DNA of 51,715 nt from an uncultured Candidatus Nitrosopumilus sp. (GTDB lineage: Archaea; Thermoproteota; Nitrososphaeria; Nitrososphaerales; Nitrosopumilaceae): the NCBI GenBank assembly GCA_905479565.1, contig CAJQMY010000022.1, forward strand, positions 1 through 51,715. Direction: 5' to 3'. Below the pieces are notes generated by a model that had not been told where the DNA came from, searched no databases, and saw nothing but the letters and a program-made list of their open reading frames with translations. The position numbers and the translations under genes are program-made. Shown one piece after another: positions 41,678 to 50,258 of this stretch. Numbering within the stretch: the first letter of the stretch is position 1; each line of letters starts with the position of its first letter.

Positions 41678-42439
41678 ATGATTGATCAACTATGGATGAT
41701 TCCTTTGGGGTTTGCAGCTGGACTTTTAGGTTCTATGATTGGTCTTGGCGGCGGCATTATCGCGGTTCCTGTTTTAACATTTTTGGGATTTCCTTCGACT
41801 GTCGCAGCTAGTAACAGTTTGTTTGCCGCATTAAGTAATGCTGCTGCCTCTACAATCTCTTACTCAAAACAAAAACGAATAGAATATTCTTTGGGTATTA
41901 AACTTGGATTGCTCTCAATTCCTGGAACTGTTTTGGGTGCAATGACATCTACGGATATTGCATCTGATATTTTTAAAATTTTATTCGGATTTGTATTGAT
42001 TGCATCGTCTGCATACATATTTTTGAGAAAAAAAATTGAGAGTAAAGAGAAAACAATCTCAAAACAGATGATTGTTTTTGCAATCGGTGCAAGCTTCTTT
42101 GCAGGAATAATTTCTTCTTTCTTTGGTATTGGAGGTGGAATAATCTTTGTACCGTTAATGGTTGCGGGAATGGGAATGGCGATGAAAAAAGCTGCTCCTA
42201 CATCACAAATGATTCTCTTGTTTGCATCTTTGTCTGGAGTTATAGTTCACAGTTTCTTGGGACATCCTGATTTTCTTCAGGCAGGATTCTTATCCATTGG
42301 TTCGTTTGTAGGAGGATTAGTCGGTGCACGATTGTCCATTGACATCAAGGAACGTTATTTGCAAATTCTGGTCTCTGTTGTTATTCTAATTGCAGCTGCA
42401 AAATTATTCTTTGATTCGTTTTCTGGTAACTTGTTTTAG
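41678..42439 (+). CDS. TauE/SafE-family sulfite/organic anion exporter-like permease
   Basis: A 253-residue, eight-helix membrane protein of the TauE/SafE (UPF0721) fold. The duplicated signature GLGGGIIAVPVLTFLGFPST (residues about 23-42) and GIGGGIIFVPLMVAGMGMAM near 149-168 marks the two inverted halves. Substrates in the family include sulfite, sulfolactate and organic anions; this one cannot be assigned. It starts at ATG 41678, 39 bp after the preceding gene. Confidence 0.9.
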   Translation: MIDQLWMIPLGFAAGLLGSMIGLGGGIIAVPVLTFLGFPSTVAASNSLFAALSNAAASTISYSKQKRIEYSLGIKLGLLSIPGTVLGAMTSTDIASDIFKILFGFVLIASSAYIFLRKKIESKEKTISKQMIVFAIGASFFAGIISSFFGIGGGIIFVPLMVAGMGMAMKKAAPTSQMILLFASLSGVIVHSFLGHPDFLQAGFLSIGSFVGGLVGARLSIDIKERYLQILVSVVILIAAAKLFFDSFSGNLF

Positions 42440-42494
42440 AATTTTAGCCTCGACATTTTGTTTTGTGCTTTTATACTAATTTTACAATGTATAT

Positions 42495-42562
42495 TGTTCA
42501 TTAGGTCTTATGACCTAAGGGCGGGGGAGACTAGTCGGCTCTCATGTATTTTATTTTTTAAA
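42495..42562 (+). ncRNA. Candidate small RNA with perfect hairpin
   Basis: A perfect inverted repeat TTAGGTC-TTAT-GACCTAA (42501-42518) is followed by a G-rich run (GGGCGGGGGAGAC) and a second possible short stem GAGA/TCTC (42527-42530 with 42540-42543). The block is far richer in G than its surroundings. A TATA-like TTTTATAC lies about 25-30 nt upstream (near 42469-42476) and a T-rich stretch (attttatttttt) follows, so a ~60-nt transcript fits. No known RNA family is recognised. It may instead be the terminator of TauE. Confidence 0.45.
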
Positions 42563-42859
42563 ATAGCTCCTTACCGTGGTACATTACTAATCTATTATGT
42601 TTGATCATGGGTTACGAAAATATCTCAATACTATGATGAGACATGTAAAAGTCTTCTTTTGTTTTTGACCTGTGTTTTTTTGATTCGATTCGAAGTACGC
42701 AAACGCACGAACAAGAGGGAAAAATTTGAACCAAATCATTGAATGCACTTTTTGATAAACATTAATCTATTTTACCAAAATTTTATCTAAATTTATTTTT
42801 AAAAGATTGGGGTTAAAAATGGAAAATTGGTTTAATATCTAAAATTATTTTGGCATTCA

Positions 42860-43357
42860 ATGACTAACAAAACAATTCAAATTCTATTCATTATGACTGT
42901 CCTAATGACATCTGCCACTGCTGCATCTGTGGATTTGATCCCAAGTGTTGAAGCTTTAAAAAGTCAAGGCAATAACGTACCAGGACAAGTTGGTGCCAAT
43001 TCTTATGGTTCTGCAAACAATAGTATTGTATGCGGTGACAGACTTTGCTCAGAAATAAAGCCTGAAATTAGTATGACTATGATCAAAAAGCAATCACATT
43101 TGTCTAATACTAACTTGCCACTTGATATTCCACTAACAAAAGGTTACGTTGATGGTGGTGAGATTTTCTACATTTCAACTGAAGCATCAGTTGAGGATGT
43201 TGCAAATCATCTAACTGACTTGACAGGATTCAAAGTAGTTTATACCCCTGTATTGGCTGCAACCCCAGTAGAATCACTTGCCCAAATCTACGCATTTACT
43301 AATGGTGTTGAAGGTTCAGGTGCATTTGGGTTTCAATCTCAAGTTACTGATTCATAA
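42860..43357 (+). pseudogene. Secreted tandem-domain protein, first domain, cut by a premature TAA
   Basis: ATG 42860 gives a signal peptide (QILFIMTVLMTSATAASVDL) and about 165 residues. Toward the end it has the motif YVDGGEIFYISTEASVEDVA and AQIYAFTNGVEGSGAFGFQS. The frame then meets TAA (43355-43357), but the same frame continues with clear homologous coding sequence (PGDDKYSTLWNVNAVTWNEG, VIVNCPFVKWNGSH), hits TGA at 43550-43552, and goes on as DNSYVTDADSYGG before a frameshift near 43589-43592. The downstream ORF (43621-44469) repeats the same domain. The 5' half is thus a broken gene; the family is not recognised. Confidence 0.75.
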
Positions 43358-43620
43358 CCAGGTGATGACAAGTACAGTACATTATGGAATGTAAATGCCG
43401 TGACATGGAATGAAGGTTCAAACACTAGAGAATTAAAATCTGAGATAGCAATACTTGAAGCTAGAGACAATGGCGAACTATCATTTGAAGAAGCAGGTGT
43501 TATTGTTAACTGCCCATTTGTAAAATGGAACGGTAGTCATCTACAACTTTGAGATAATTCTTACGTAACTGATGCTGATTCATATGGTGGGGACAAGTAT
43601 TTGATATTGATCTTGAAAAC

Positions 43621-44469
43621 ATGAAAGTGACATTTGTTGCCCGTAGAGGATTTGCACTAAACGGTGATACTATCTACTATATTGCAACTGACGCGTCCTC
43701 AAAAGATGTTGCAGATGCATTAGGTGTGATCCATGTTCCTAGAATTCAAGCAACGCTTTCTACTTCATCATCTTCAGATTTGTATGTATTTACAAATGGT
43801 TTAGAAGGTAATGGTCCGATGGGATTCCAAGCAAGTATTGGTTCAACAACTGTTGGTGATGAATTCTACAGTCTACTTTGGAGAATTCAAACTGCAACAT
43901 GGGATAATCCTGATAATGCAAATTTTCTAAAGACTGTTGGTGAAATAACTGCAGCTGCATCTAAAGGCAAACTTGAAACTGGTTTAGCTGGTTTTGTAGT
44001 AAATTGTCCTTTTGTTGAAGTGGATTCCAAGATGATGATGAGTGATAAACATATGGTGAAAGATGATCATATGATGAAAGATAAGATGATGGATGACACA
44101 ATGATGATGAAAGATAGTTCTATGAACGGTAACTTAACTGCGCCTTCAGGTGATGCCCCATTTGGTGGTAAAACTGTTGGAACTTTTTCAATCTCAGTAG
44201 ATGGTAGTGATCATGTCACTGTAATCACTCACATCAAAAGTACTTCATTAGGGATGGTTCAAGAAGGATGGCTTGTTGATATAGGTTCTGGATATAAGCT
44301 AAGTCTAGGCAAGTCTCATGATGATGGAAAGCTTTCGTTCTCACAACAAATGGTAAATCCTTGGATTTATGATGTAATTGTGATTACCAAAGAACCCGTT
44401 GGAAATTCAAACCCTGCACCTAATGTGCCAGTTGGTGGAATCTTGTTAGAAATCCCATTTGGACTCTAG
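43621..44469 (+). CDS. Second domain of the broken secreted protein, with Met/His/Asp-rich linker
   Basis: This ORF (282 codons from ATG 43621) continues the upstream pseudogene; upstream codons in its frame read QVFDIDLEN without a stop back to the shift point. It has DTIYYIATDASSKDVADALG, LYVFTNGLEGNGPMGFQASI, LLWRIQTATWDNPDNANFLK and FVVNCPFVEV, mirroring the first copy. A linker then follows with dense Met, His, Asp and Lys (KMMMSDKHMVKDDHMMKDKM), then a beta-rich domain (TVGTFSISVDGSDHVTVITH). No signal peptide of its own is visible, so if expressed alone it would stay inside the cell. Met/His-rich stretches bind copper in other proteins; here that is speculation. Confidence 0.65.
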   Translation: MKVTFVARRGFALNGDTIYYIATDASSKDVADALGVIHVPRIQATLSTSSSSDLYVFTNGLEGNGPMGFQASIGSTTVGDEFYSLLWRIQTATWDNPDNANFLKTVGEITAAASKGKLETGLAGFVVNCPFVEVDSKMMMSDKHMVKDDHMMKDKMMDDTMMMKDSSMNGNLTAPSGDAPFGGKTVGTFSISVDGSDHVTVITHIKSTSLGMVQEGWLVDIGSGYKLSLGKSHDDGKLSFSQQMVNPWIYDVIVITKEPVGNSNPAPNVPVGGILLEIPFGL

Positions 44470-44573
44470 TCCAATTTCTTTTTTATTTTTGTTTGATGTA
44501 TGATGCAAGTTTATTTTCCATTGGGGTCTGATTTGGAACTTTAGTTAATACTGATGAATTTTTTAATCTTTTA

Positions 44574-44908
44574 ATGACTGAAATATGTTTTTTACCTTTT
44601 GCTAATTATGATGAATTAAAAAAATGGATTTATCCAATGTTTTTTTCAACAAAAGCCGGACCTCATAGAATTAAGATTGTAAATTCTGTAAGTGTTGAAT
44701 CAAAAAAAAAAAAAAAATTCGTACCGTATCCGATGAAATATGTGTGAAATATGATCATGTAAAATACAATGTCAAATTATTGCTAGAATCTGGGTTTTTC
44801 ATAAAAAGGGGCAAAAAGTATATGATTTCTCCAAGGTTCAAGGAAAATTATGGTGTCCTAACTGATATCGCAAAAAACATTTTTGTTTTTGATGAGAAAA
44901 AATCATGA
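44574..44908 (+). pseudogene. Winged-helix regulator interrupted at an A16 tract
   Basis: From ATG 44574 one frame reads MTEICFLPFANYDELKKWIY and FFSTKAGPHRIKIVNSVSVE, then enters 16 consecutive A residues (44702-44717) and soon stops. One A more, or two fewer, restores a frame reading TVSDEICVKYDHVKYNVKLL, ESGFFIKRGKKYMISPRFKE and ending at TGA 44906-44908. The joined protein of about 110 residues is an ArsR-like winged helix related to the ORF at 51181-51612 (DYKTVSYNLKVLIKNNLIVK). It overlaps the next gene by ATGA, so it once led that operon. The A tract makes either an assembly error or slippage possible. Confidence 0.6.
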
Positions 44909-46431
44909 AATCTCTGATAGTGGATTTCTCAATTAAAAAAGAGGTATTTTTCATTACTTTGGGCTCAATTTTAGGAGCATTTGTAATGTTGATCCCAAAT
45001 TTTCTCTCAGATGCATTGACAAATTCTGAATTTTATATGTTTTGGATAATTACTGCAAGAACTTTGGGTTCTAGCGATTACTTAGTTGGAATTTTTGTAC
45101 ATTTTGGTGTAGCTACGATTATTGGGATTGTTGTTGGAACTATTCTTTACAAAACAAAGATTCTAAATATTTCAAAAATATCAAATGGGTTGTTGTTTGG
45201 AATTTTTGCCGGTTTTGTAGTTACAGTTATTTTTACTATTCCTGTTCAATATTTTTGGATTCAACCTGTAACTGCTGAGATAAACAATACTGCAACACTA
45301 AATTTTGTCTTCTCTGAAGAATTTTTACTAAAATTATTTTTAACTCATTTTCTGTGGGGTGGTACACTTGGAATTTTAGCATCTGTATTGATTACAAAAA
45401 AAGGAATGAGGTATAGATGTCACAAATGCGATGTTGAATTTTCAAAACTCTCCATCTTTGAGGAACATTATCAATACATTCATGTTTCTAGTCATCCTCA
45501 TACTCAAAAAATTGTAATTTTAGGTGGTGGGTATGCCGGAGTTGGAGTATTAGAAAAAATCCAAAAAAGATTTGAAAAAGATGTGGATGTTGATATCTCT
45601 ATTATTTCAGAAAATAATTATTTTCTTCATACTCCAATGTTGCCAGAACTTTCAACTGGAACTATTGAACCTAGACATATTGCCACTCCAATTCGTAATT
45701 TTTGTAAAAGAGCTAGGTTTTATCAAGCCAAAGTAACTAATGTCAATTTAGACATGAAATCTGTTACTATTAACACTGTTAATGGAGAAAATAAAATATC
45801 TTATGATTATTTAGTTATTGCAGCTGGAACTAAAACCGGATTTTTTGGTAATGAAAATTTACAAAAATATTCAGTTACGATAAAATCTCTACAAGATGCA
45901 AGCATAATCCGAAATCAAATTATCACTCAACTCGAATTGGCTGATCAACAAGAAGTTGTAAATCAGGCTCAATTTTTGTCATTTTTTATAGTTGGAGGTG
46001 GATTTTCTGGAGTTGAGACTGCAGGTGAGATTAATGAATTCATTAGAGAATCTGCAGAAAAATATTATCGAAACATCGAATCTAATTCTATTCGGGTATG
46101 TTTGATTGCTGCAAGAGATCACATTTTACCTGAAATTGGTTCCCTTGGAAAATATGCCGCAAAATCGTTAGAAAAATCGGGTGTAAAAATACTTTACAAT
46201 ACCAAAGTTACTGATGCAACTTCTTCGAATGTTTCTTTGAGTGATGGTTCTACATTACATTATTCTATGTTGATATGGGCTGGAGGAAACCAATCTCAAA
46301 GTTTTGTAAAGTCACTTGATACTAAACATGATAAATCTGGTAAAATTATAGTTGATCAATATCTTAGATTGCCAAAATATTCTAATGTGTTTGCTTTAGG
46401 TGACTGCATTTATTTTAGATTCTACTGGTAA
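44905..46431 (+). CDS. NDH-2-type membrane oxidoreductase with C2H2 finger (N-terminal part, frameshifted)
   Basis: The order is: an N-terminal membrane domain of four helices (residues about 13-160); a C2H2 finger with Cys 172, Cys 175, His 188 and His 193; and a two-dinucleotide flavoprotein with the FAD motif IVILGGGYAGVG near 203, then NNYFLHTPMLPELSTGTIEP, the NAD motif FIVGGGFSGVETAGEI near 362, and the C-terminal VFALGDC. NDH-2 enzymes pass electrons from NADH to quinone. The reading frame fails right after VFALGDC; the expected C terminus (AFILDSTGKPYPPTAQHA) lies in the next frame at 46400-46738. A one- or two-base indel near 46409 explains this. The helical domain and the finger are unusual additions. 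Confidence 0.75.
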   Translation: MKSLIVDFSIKKEVFFITLGSILGAFVMLIPNFLSDALTNSEFYMFWIITARTLGSSDYLVGIFVHFGVATIIGIVVGTILYKTKILNISKISNGLLFGIFAGFVVTVIFTIPVQYFWIQPVTAEINNTATLNFVFSEEFLLKLFLTHFLWGGTLGILASVLITKKGMRYRCHKCDVEFSKLSIFEEHYQYIHVSSHPHTQKIVILGGGYAGVGVLEKIQKRFEKDVDVDISIISENNYFLHTPMLPELSTGTIEPRHIATPIRNFCKRARFYQAKVTNVNLDMKSVTINTVNGENKISYDYLVIAAGTKTGFFGNENLQKYSVTIKSLQDASIIRNQIITQLELADQQEVVNQAQFLSFFIVGGGFSGVETAGEINEFIRESAEKYYRNIESNSIRVCLIAARDHILPEIGSLGKYAAKSLEKSGVKILYNTKVTDATSSNVSLSDGSTLHYSMLIWAGGNQSQSFVKSLDTKHDKSGKIIVDQYLRLPKYSNVFALGDCIYFRFYW

Positions 46432-46738
46432 ACCATACCCTCCAACTGCCCAACATGCAATCAGAGAAGCAAAAACTGTCTCTAAAAATCTAATATCGAC
46501 TGTTCGTGATAACAAACAATTTTTTATTTTTGATTATTCATCAAAGGGTTCTATGGCGAAGATTGGTAAACGTGATGGTGTCGCAAAGATGTTGGGAATT
46601 AACTTGACTGGATTTGCAGCTTGGTTTGTATGGAAGCAATACTACTTATCAACACTTCCTGTCTTGGAAAAACGAATTAGGGTGGGATTGGATTGGTTTG
46701 TAGATCTTTTCTTTACTCGGGATATAACAAAACTATGA
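46400..46738 (+). pseudogene. C-terminal part of the NDH-2-type oxidoreductase
   Basis: The frame holds the family's C-terminal block: FILDSTGKPYPPTAQHAIRE, KTVSKNLISTV, FFIFDYSSKGSMAKIGKRDG and GFAAWFVWKQYYLSTLPVLE, which is the membrane-binding end of NDH-2. It has no start that makes sense and belongs to the gene at 44905. It ends at TGA 46738, overlapping the next small gene's ATG by 4 nt. With repair the enzyme would be about 610 residues. Confidence 0.7.
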
Positions 46739-46893
46739 AATTAATTTGTGTTTCTTGCAAACACCATTTTAAAGAAAATAATTCAAAATTTTGCTCTATG
46801 TTTTGTAGATATTCTCACATGGAAGAACTTGAAAGAAAATTGCTAGAAGCAATTTGTAATGATACTAGTCACACTGTTAGCATTAGTCTATAA
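46735..46893 (+). CDS. 51-aa zinc-binding miniprotein coupled to the oxidoreductase
   Basis: ATG 46735 (MKLICVSCKHHFKENNSKFC) overlaps the stop of the oxidoreductase frame by 4 nt (ATGA). Cys at residues 5, 8, 20 and 24 (CVSC, FCSMFC) give a treble-clef-like C-x2-C-x11-C-x3-C site, followed by a His and a helical tail. The longer frame starting at 46693 is rejected because it overlaps the oxidoreductase. Function unknown. Confidence 0.7.
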   Translation: MKLICVSCKHHFKENNSKFCSMFCRYSHMEELERKLLEAICNDTSHTVSISL

Positions 46894-47247
46894 TTTTCTT
46901 AAGGGGAATTATAATTTTGGTAATTCATTACAAGGATAAAAGGAAATGAATATTTTTTTCCTTTGGGGAAATCTTAAACCTGATGTTCAATTCCAAGATC
47001 AAATATTTCAAAGATTGGGGGTGTGTTTATTTTGAATATTTTTATCTCTCTATCTGTCTTTTGACAAGATGTGAGAATGTTGGCAGCATTTTTAATTTTT
47101 GATACCAACTGTTTGAAAAATTTATACCTGGCAATGACTGAATTAATATGTAAAAAGGTTTGACTACTGTAAGGTTTCATCGACTTAAGAAATTATATGA
47201 AAAATTAAAGTAGAAAATCAATATGCCTTTGTATCTGGTACTCTTAG
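46894..47247. other. Gene-poor, possibly decayed region
   Basis: Only short or interrupted frames are present. The plus strand shows stretches resembling coding sequence broken by stops (for example FEKFIPGND and GLTTVRFHRLKKLYEKLK), as a decayed helix-turn-helix gene might, but the match is weak. The minus-strand 68-codon frame at 46974-47180 has no support from composition or context and is not called. Confidence 0.35.
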
Positions 47248-47588
47248 ATGCTATGCGGCGAGGATATTTTCTTAGAATGATGGGGTGATGACGCTTATTT
47301 TAATAATGCAGGATGTGATATTTTGGATAGAAACAACCCTGTCCTGCTCCTCCACATTCAGAACCTGTACCTGTACTCGATACTCCCATCTATGAAAATT
47401 GTGGTTCTGGAACAATTTTACAAGACGGTGTTTGTGTAGTTGCTTTAGAACAAGAGTCCGTTGATACCCTTGGAAAATGGGAAACGCTGTATCCAAAATT
47501 GCCTCCTCCTTATCTTCATGTATCATGTTCATTTGGTGGGGTGATTATAATGGCGGTTTTATCAATTTATTGTGAATCCTTTGCGTGA
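47248..47588 (+). pseudogene. Remnant of a secreted Cys-containing protein
   Basis: From 47248 one frame reads MLCGEDIFLE, TGA (47278-47280), then WGDDAYFNNAGCDILDRNNP. It shifts near 47320-47342 into a frame reading EPVPVLDTPIYENCGSGTIL and QDGVCVVALEQESVDTLGKW, ending at TGA 47588. The CGSGTILQDGVCV motif is typical of secreted thaumarchaeal surface proteins, where it reads CGPGTxLxDGxCV, as I recall. One stop and one frameshift in 340 bp indicate a decayed gene, and its 5' part is not found. Confidence 0.55.
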
Positions 47589-47738
47589 AATTGATATCAA
47601 AATAATGCCTGATTATGAGTGCAATTGTGGCTTTTGACTTTTTGAATCCTTCTCAAGGAATTCATTCTAGTTGAATTTCCATATGTTCATGAATTAAAAA
47701 AAGTTGAAAATAAAATAATTTCTTTTGCTAATTATTGA

Positions 47739-47754
47739 ATCGGTTCAAACCGAT
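47739..47754. repeat. Palindrome ATCGGTT-CA-AACCGAT
   Basis: A perfect 7-bp inverted repeat with a 2-bp spacer lies in the decayed stretch before the PKD-repeat gene. Symmetry of this sort suits a homodimeric repressor operator. It lies about 225 bp upstream of the gene at 47979, so a direct link is uncertain. Around it, 47589-47978 shows only broken short coding stretches. Confidence 0.45.
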
Positions 47755-47978
47755 CTTGTTGCATCTGTTAGGATTCCTGATGCCAAAGTAATTGGAAAGT
47801 GAGGAATGAAACCTGGAATGAATGAACTTGTAAAATAATCTGATGATGAAAATTAGTTTGATTTCCTACTGTGCAACTCTCATTTCAGATCACTTCACAC
47901 TAAATTCTAAGTGTTGTTTAAGATCGCAATATCAAAAATACGTAATGATTAATAATAGGTTGTTTTGAATTATAAATA

Positions 47979-50078
47979 GTGAATTTTTATCTATTATTGC
48001 CTTTGATTTTGGGTGTGTTAGTTGTTGGTAATTTATCAAGTTCTTTTGCTGAAATTGAATCAGTTGATGTTGTTGAAAATAAATTGGTGACTTTGATTGG
48101 CGAAGGTTATGATTCTGATGCAGAGGATCTAACATTCCAATGGACTCAGATTTACGGTGAACCTGTAGTCTTATCCTCAACAACTGATCTTGAACCAACT
48201 TTTATGGCTCCTGATGTTAAAAACGGTGAAATCAAAGTCCTTACTTTTGAACTATTAGTTACAGATCCTCAAGGTGAGAATAGTTCAGATACCGTAGAAA
48301 TTATTGTAAATTCTGTAAATAGTCCGCCTACTGTGGATGCTGGACGTGACAAGTTTGTGATTCAATCAATTAACGCAATTAGTCTTATTCCTCAAATTAT
48401 TGATAAAGATGAGGATGTTCTAACCTACAAATGGGAACAAGTTTCAGGACAAAAAACAAGCTTATCTTCTGTAACACAAAAACACCTTACAGTTCAGCCT
48501 GTTTATTTTGATTTTTCACAAAACGAGCCATTAACTTTTAAAATTACTGTTGATGACGGGTTTGGAGGAATTGCAAGTGATACTGTGAGCATAATATTGG
48601 TTACTAGTCTAGTTGGCAACAGTTCGATATCTATTGACGGAGGGCCTATACAAACAGTAACCGAAGGAGAAATTGTAAGTCTTGATGTTACTGGTAGCAC
48701 ATTGGATAACAAACCAATTAGTTATACTTGGATTCAATTCATTGGAACTCCTGTGATACTTAGTTCGTTTAACGGAGATCACATTGAATTTACAGCTCCT
48801 AGTGTAGATGATCATGAAGAACTATTGTCATTCCATGTTACTGGATATTCTGAAGGTAATGGATATGCAAGTGACATGGTTCTAGTTAAAGTGGTTTCAT
48901 CCAACAATGCTCCGATAGCTGATGCTGGAGAAGATCAAAATGTTCCTCAACAAGTATTTGTAAACTTGGAAGGCACTGGTACTGATCCAGACGGTGATAA
49001 CATCCGATTTTCTTGGTCTCAAAAATCAGGGATTCCAACTCAAATTTATGAAAATACTCAACCCTCTGCATATTTCGTTTCTCCATCAATATCCTCTCTG
49101 TCTGAACCATTGGTGTTTGAACTCAAAGTAACTGATGTCGAAGGAAATTTTGATGTCGATGATGTGGAAATTATTGTTAGTACTCTGAACAGTCCTCCAC
49201 GTGCATATGCGGGTGTTGATAAACGAGTTACTGGTGGTGATGATGTTTCAATCATGGGTACTGCGAGTGATTTGAATAATGATTCTCTAACAATAGAATG
49301 GAAGCAAATTTTCGGTGATGCTTTATCCTTTGACAAGTCTAGTTTGAAATTATCCTTTACTGCCCCTGATGTTGCTCCCACATCTTCTAAGCGATTGGCT
49401 TTTGAACTAACCGTTACTGATCCACATGGACTATCTGATTCTGATCAAGTTGTAATCTTTGTATCTCCTGAAAATAGTTCTCCAAAGGCTAATGCTGGTC
49501 CTGATTTTACTGTAAATGAAAATACCACTGCAAATTTAGTTTGTACCGGAACTGATCCTGATGGTAACCGACTAGGATACACCTGGAGTACCACTTCAAA
49601 GGCTATGATTGAACAAAATCTTAATCCTGTAACTATGGTAAAAATTCCAAATGTTGTGGGTGATTCTACTATGACATTTACTTGTACCGTAACTGATGGA
49701 ACTTATTTTGCTTCTGATAGCGTAAATGTTCTAGTTCTAAATACCCTTAGTGCCGATATTGTAGCTGATGCAGGTCTTGACAAAATAGTTAATGAGGATG
49801 TAAAAGTCTCGTTGGATGCAAGTAATAGTCATGATCCTGAAAATCAATCTCTTTCATTTGAATGGATTCAAATATCTGGAGAATCAGTAATATTGTCTTC
49901 TACTTCTAGCATAAATCCATCATTTACTAGTCCCATTGTAAATAACAATGAAATCAAAGTCCTTACTTTTGAACTCAAAGTATTTGATGATAATGGACGT
50001 TCTGATACTGACACAGTAACAATTACTGTTGACCCTATCAATTCTCCTCCAGAAGCATCTGCATCTGCAAGACAATAA
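47979..50078 (+). CDS. Secreted protein with seven PKD/cadherin-like repeats
   Basis: A 699-residue protein starting at GTG 47979 with a signal peptide (FYLLLPLILGVLVVGNLSSS). The rest is seven beta-sandwich repeats of about 95 residues, each with a W-x-Q core (FQWTQIYGEPVVLSS), a T-A-P/S-P loop, L-x-F-x-L-x-V-x-D (LTFELLVTDPQGENSSDTVE) and the linker NSPPTVDAGRDK or similar. These are PKD-type extracellular adhesion or spacer domains. Boundaries lie near residues 20, 115, 215, 310, 407, 505 and 600. The protein stops abruptly after SPPEASASARQ with no PEFG signal or anchor, so it is either freely secreted or truncated. Confidence 0.85.
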   Translation: MNFYLLLPLILGVLVVGNLSSSFAEIESVDVVENKLVTLIGEGYDSDAEDLTFQWTQIYGEPVVLSSTTDLEPTFMAPDVKNGEIKVLTFELLVTDPQGENSSDTVEIIVNSVNSPPTVDAGRDKFVIQSINAISLIPQIIDKDEDVLTYKWEQVSGQKTSLSSVTQKHLTVQPVYFDFSQNEPLTFKITVDDGFGGIASDTVSIILVTSLVGNSSISIDGGPIQTVTEGEIVSLDVTGSTLDNKPISYTWIQFIGTPVILSSFNGDHIEFTAPSVDDHEELLSFHVTGYSEGNGYASDMVLVKVVSSNNAPIADAGEDQNVPQQVFVNLEGTGTDPDGDNIRFSWSQKSGIPTQIYENTQPSAYFVSPSISSLSEPLVFELKVTDVEGNFDVDDVEIIVSTLNSPPRAYAGVDKRVTGGDDVSIMGTASDLNNDSLTIEWKQIFGDALSFDKSSLKLSFTAPDVAPTSSKRLAFELTVTDPHGLSDSDQVVIFVSPENSSPKANAGPDFTVNENTTANLVCTGTDPDGNRLGYTWSTTSKAMIEQNLNPVTMVKIPNVVGDSTMTFTCTVTDGTYFASDSVNVLVLNTLSADIVADAGLDKIVNEDVKVSLDASNSHDPENQSLSFEWIQISGESVILSSTSSINPSFTSPIVNNNEIKVLTFELKVFDDNGRSDTDTVTITVDPINSPPEASASARQ

Positions 50079-50258
50079 TCTCATAATTTTTAATTCATAT
50101 TCCAAATAGTATCTTGGTTTTGATATTTTCATTTTCAAAAAATATTTACAAATTAAATAATCTATCCCGGACAGAGTTGAATTGGTATATTTGATGTAGA
50201 TTAGCGAGTTAAAACTATCTCTAAAATAATTTTCAATTCATTAAACTTCTCTTTCCAC

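Noticed and set aside
42657-42700. Possible GATTCGATTCGAA direct repeat and box-C-like ATGATGA nearby
   Set aside because: Short and without a matching box D or stem; not enough for a C/D RNA.
46974-47180. Minus-strand 68-codon ORF
   Set aside because: No domain, no clear start signal, and it lies in a region of decayed sequence.
47272-47532. Minus-strand 86-codon ORF
   Set aside because: Opposite the plus-strand remnant with the CGSGTILQDGVCV motif; the motif decides the strand.
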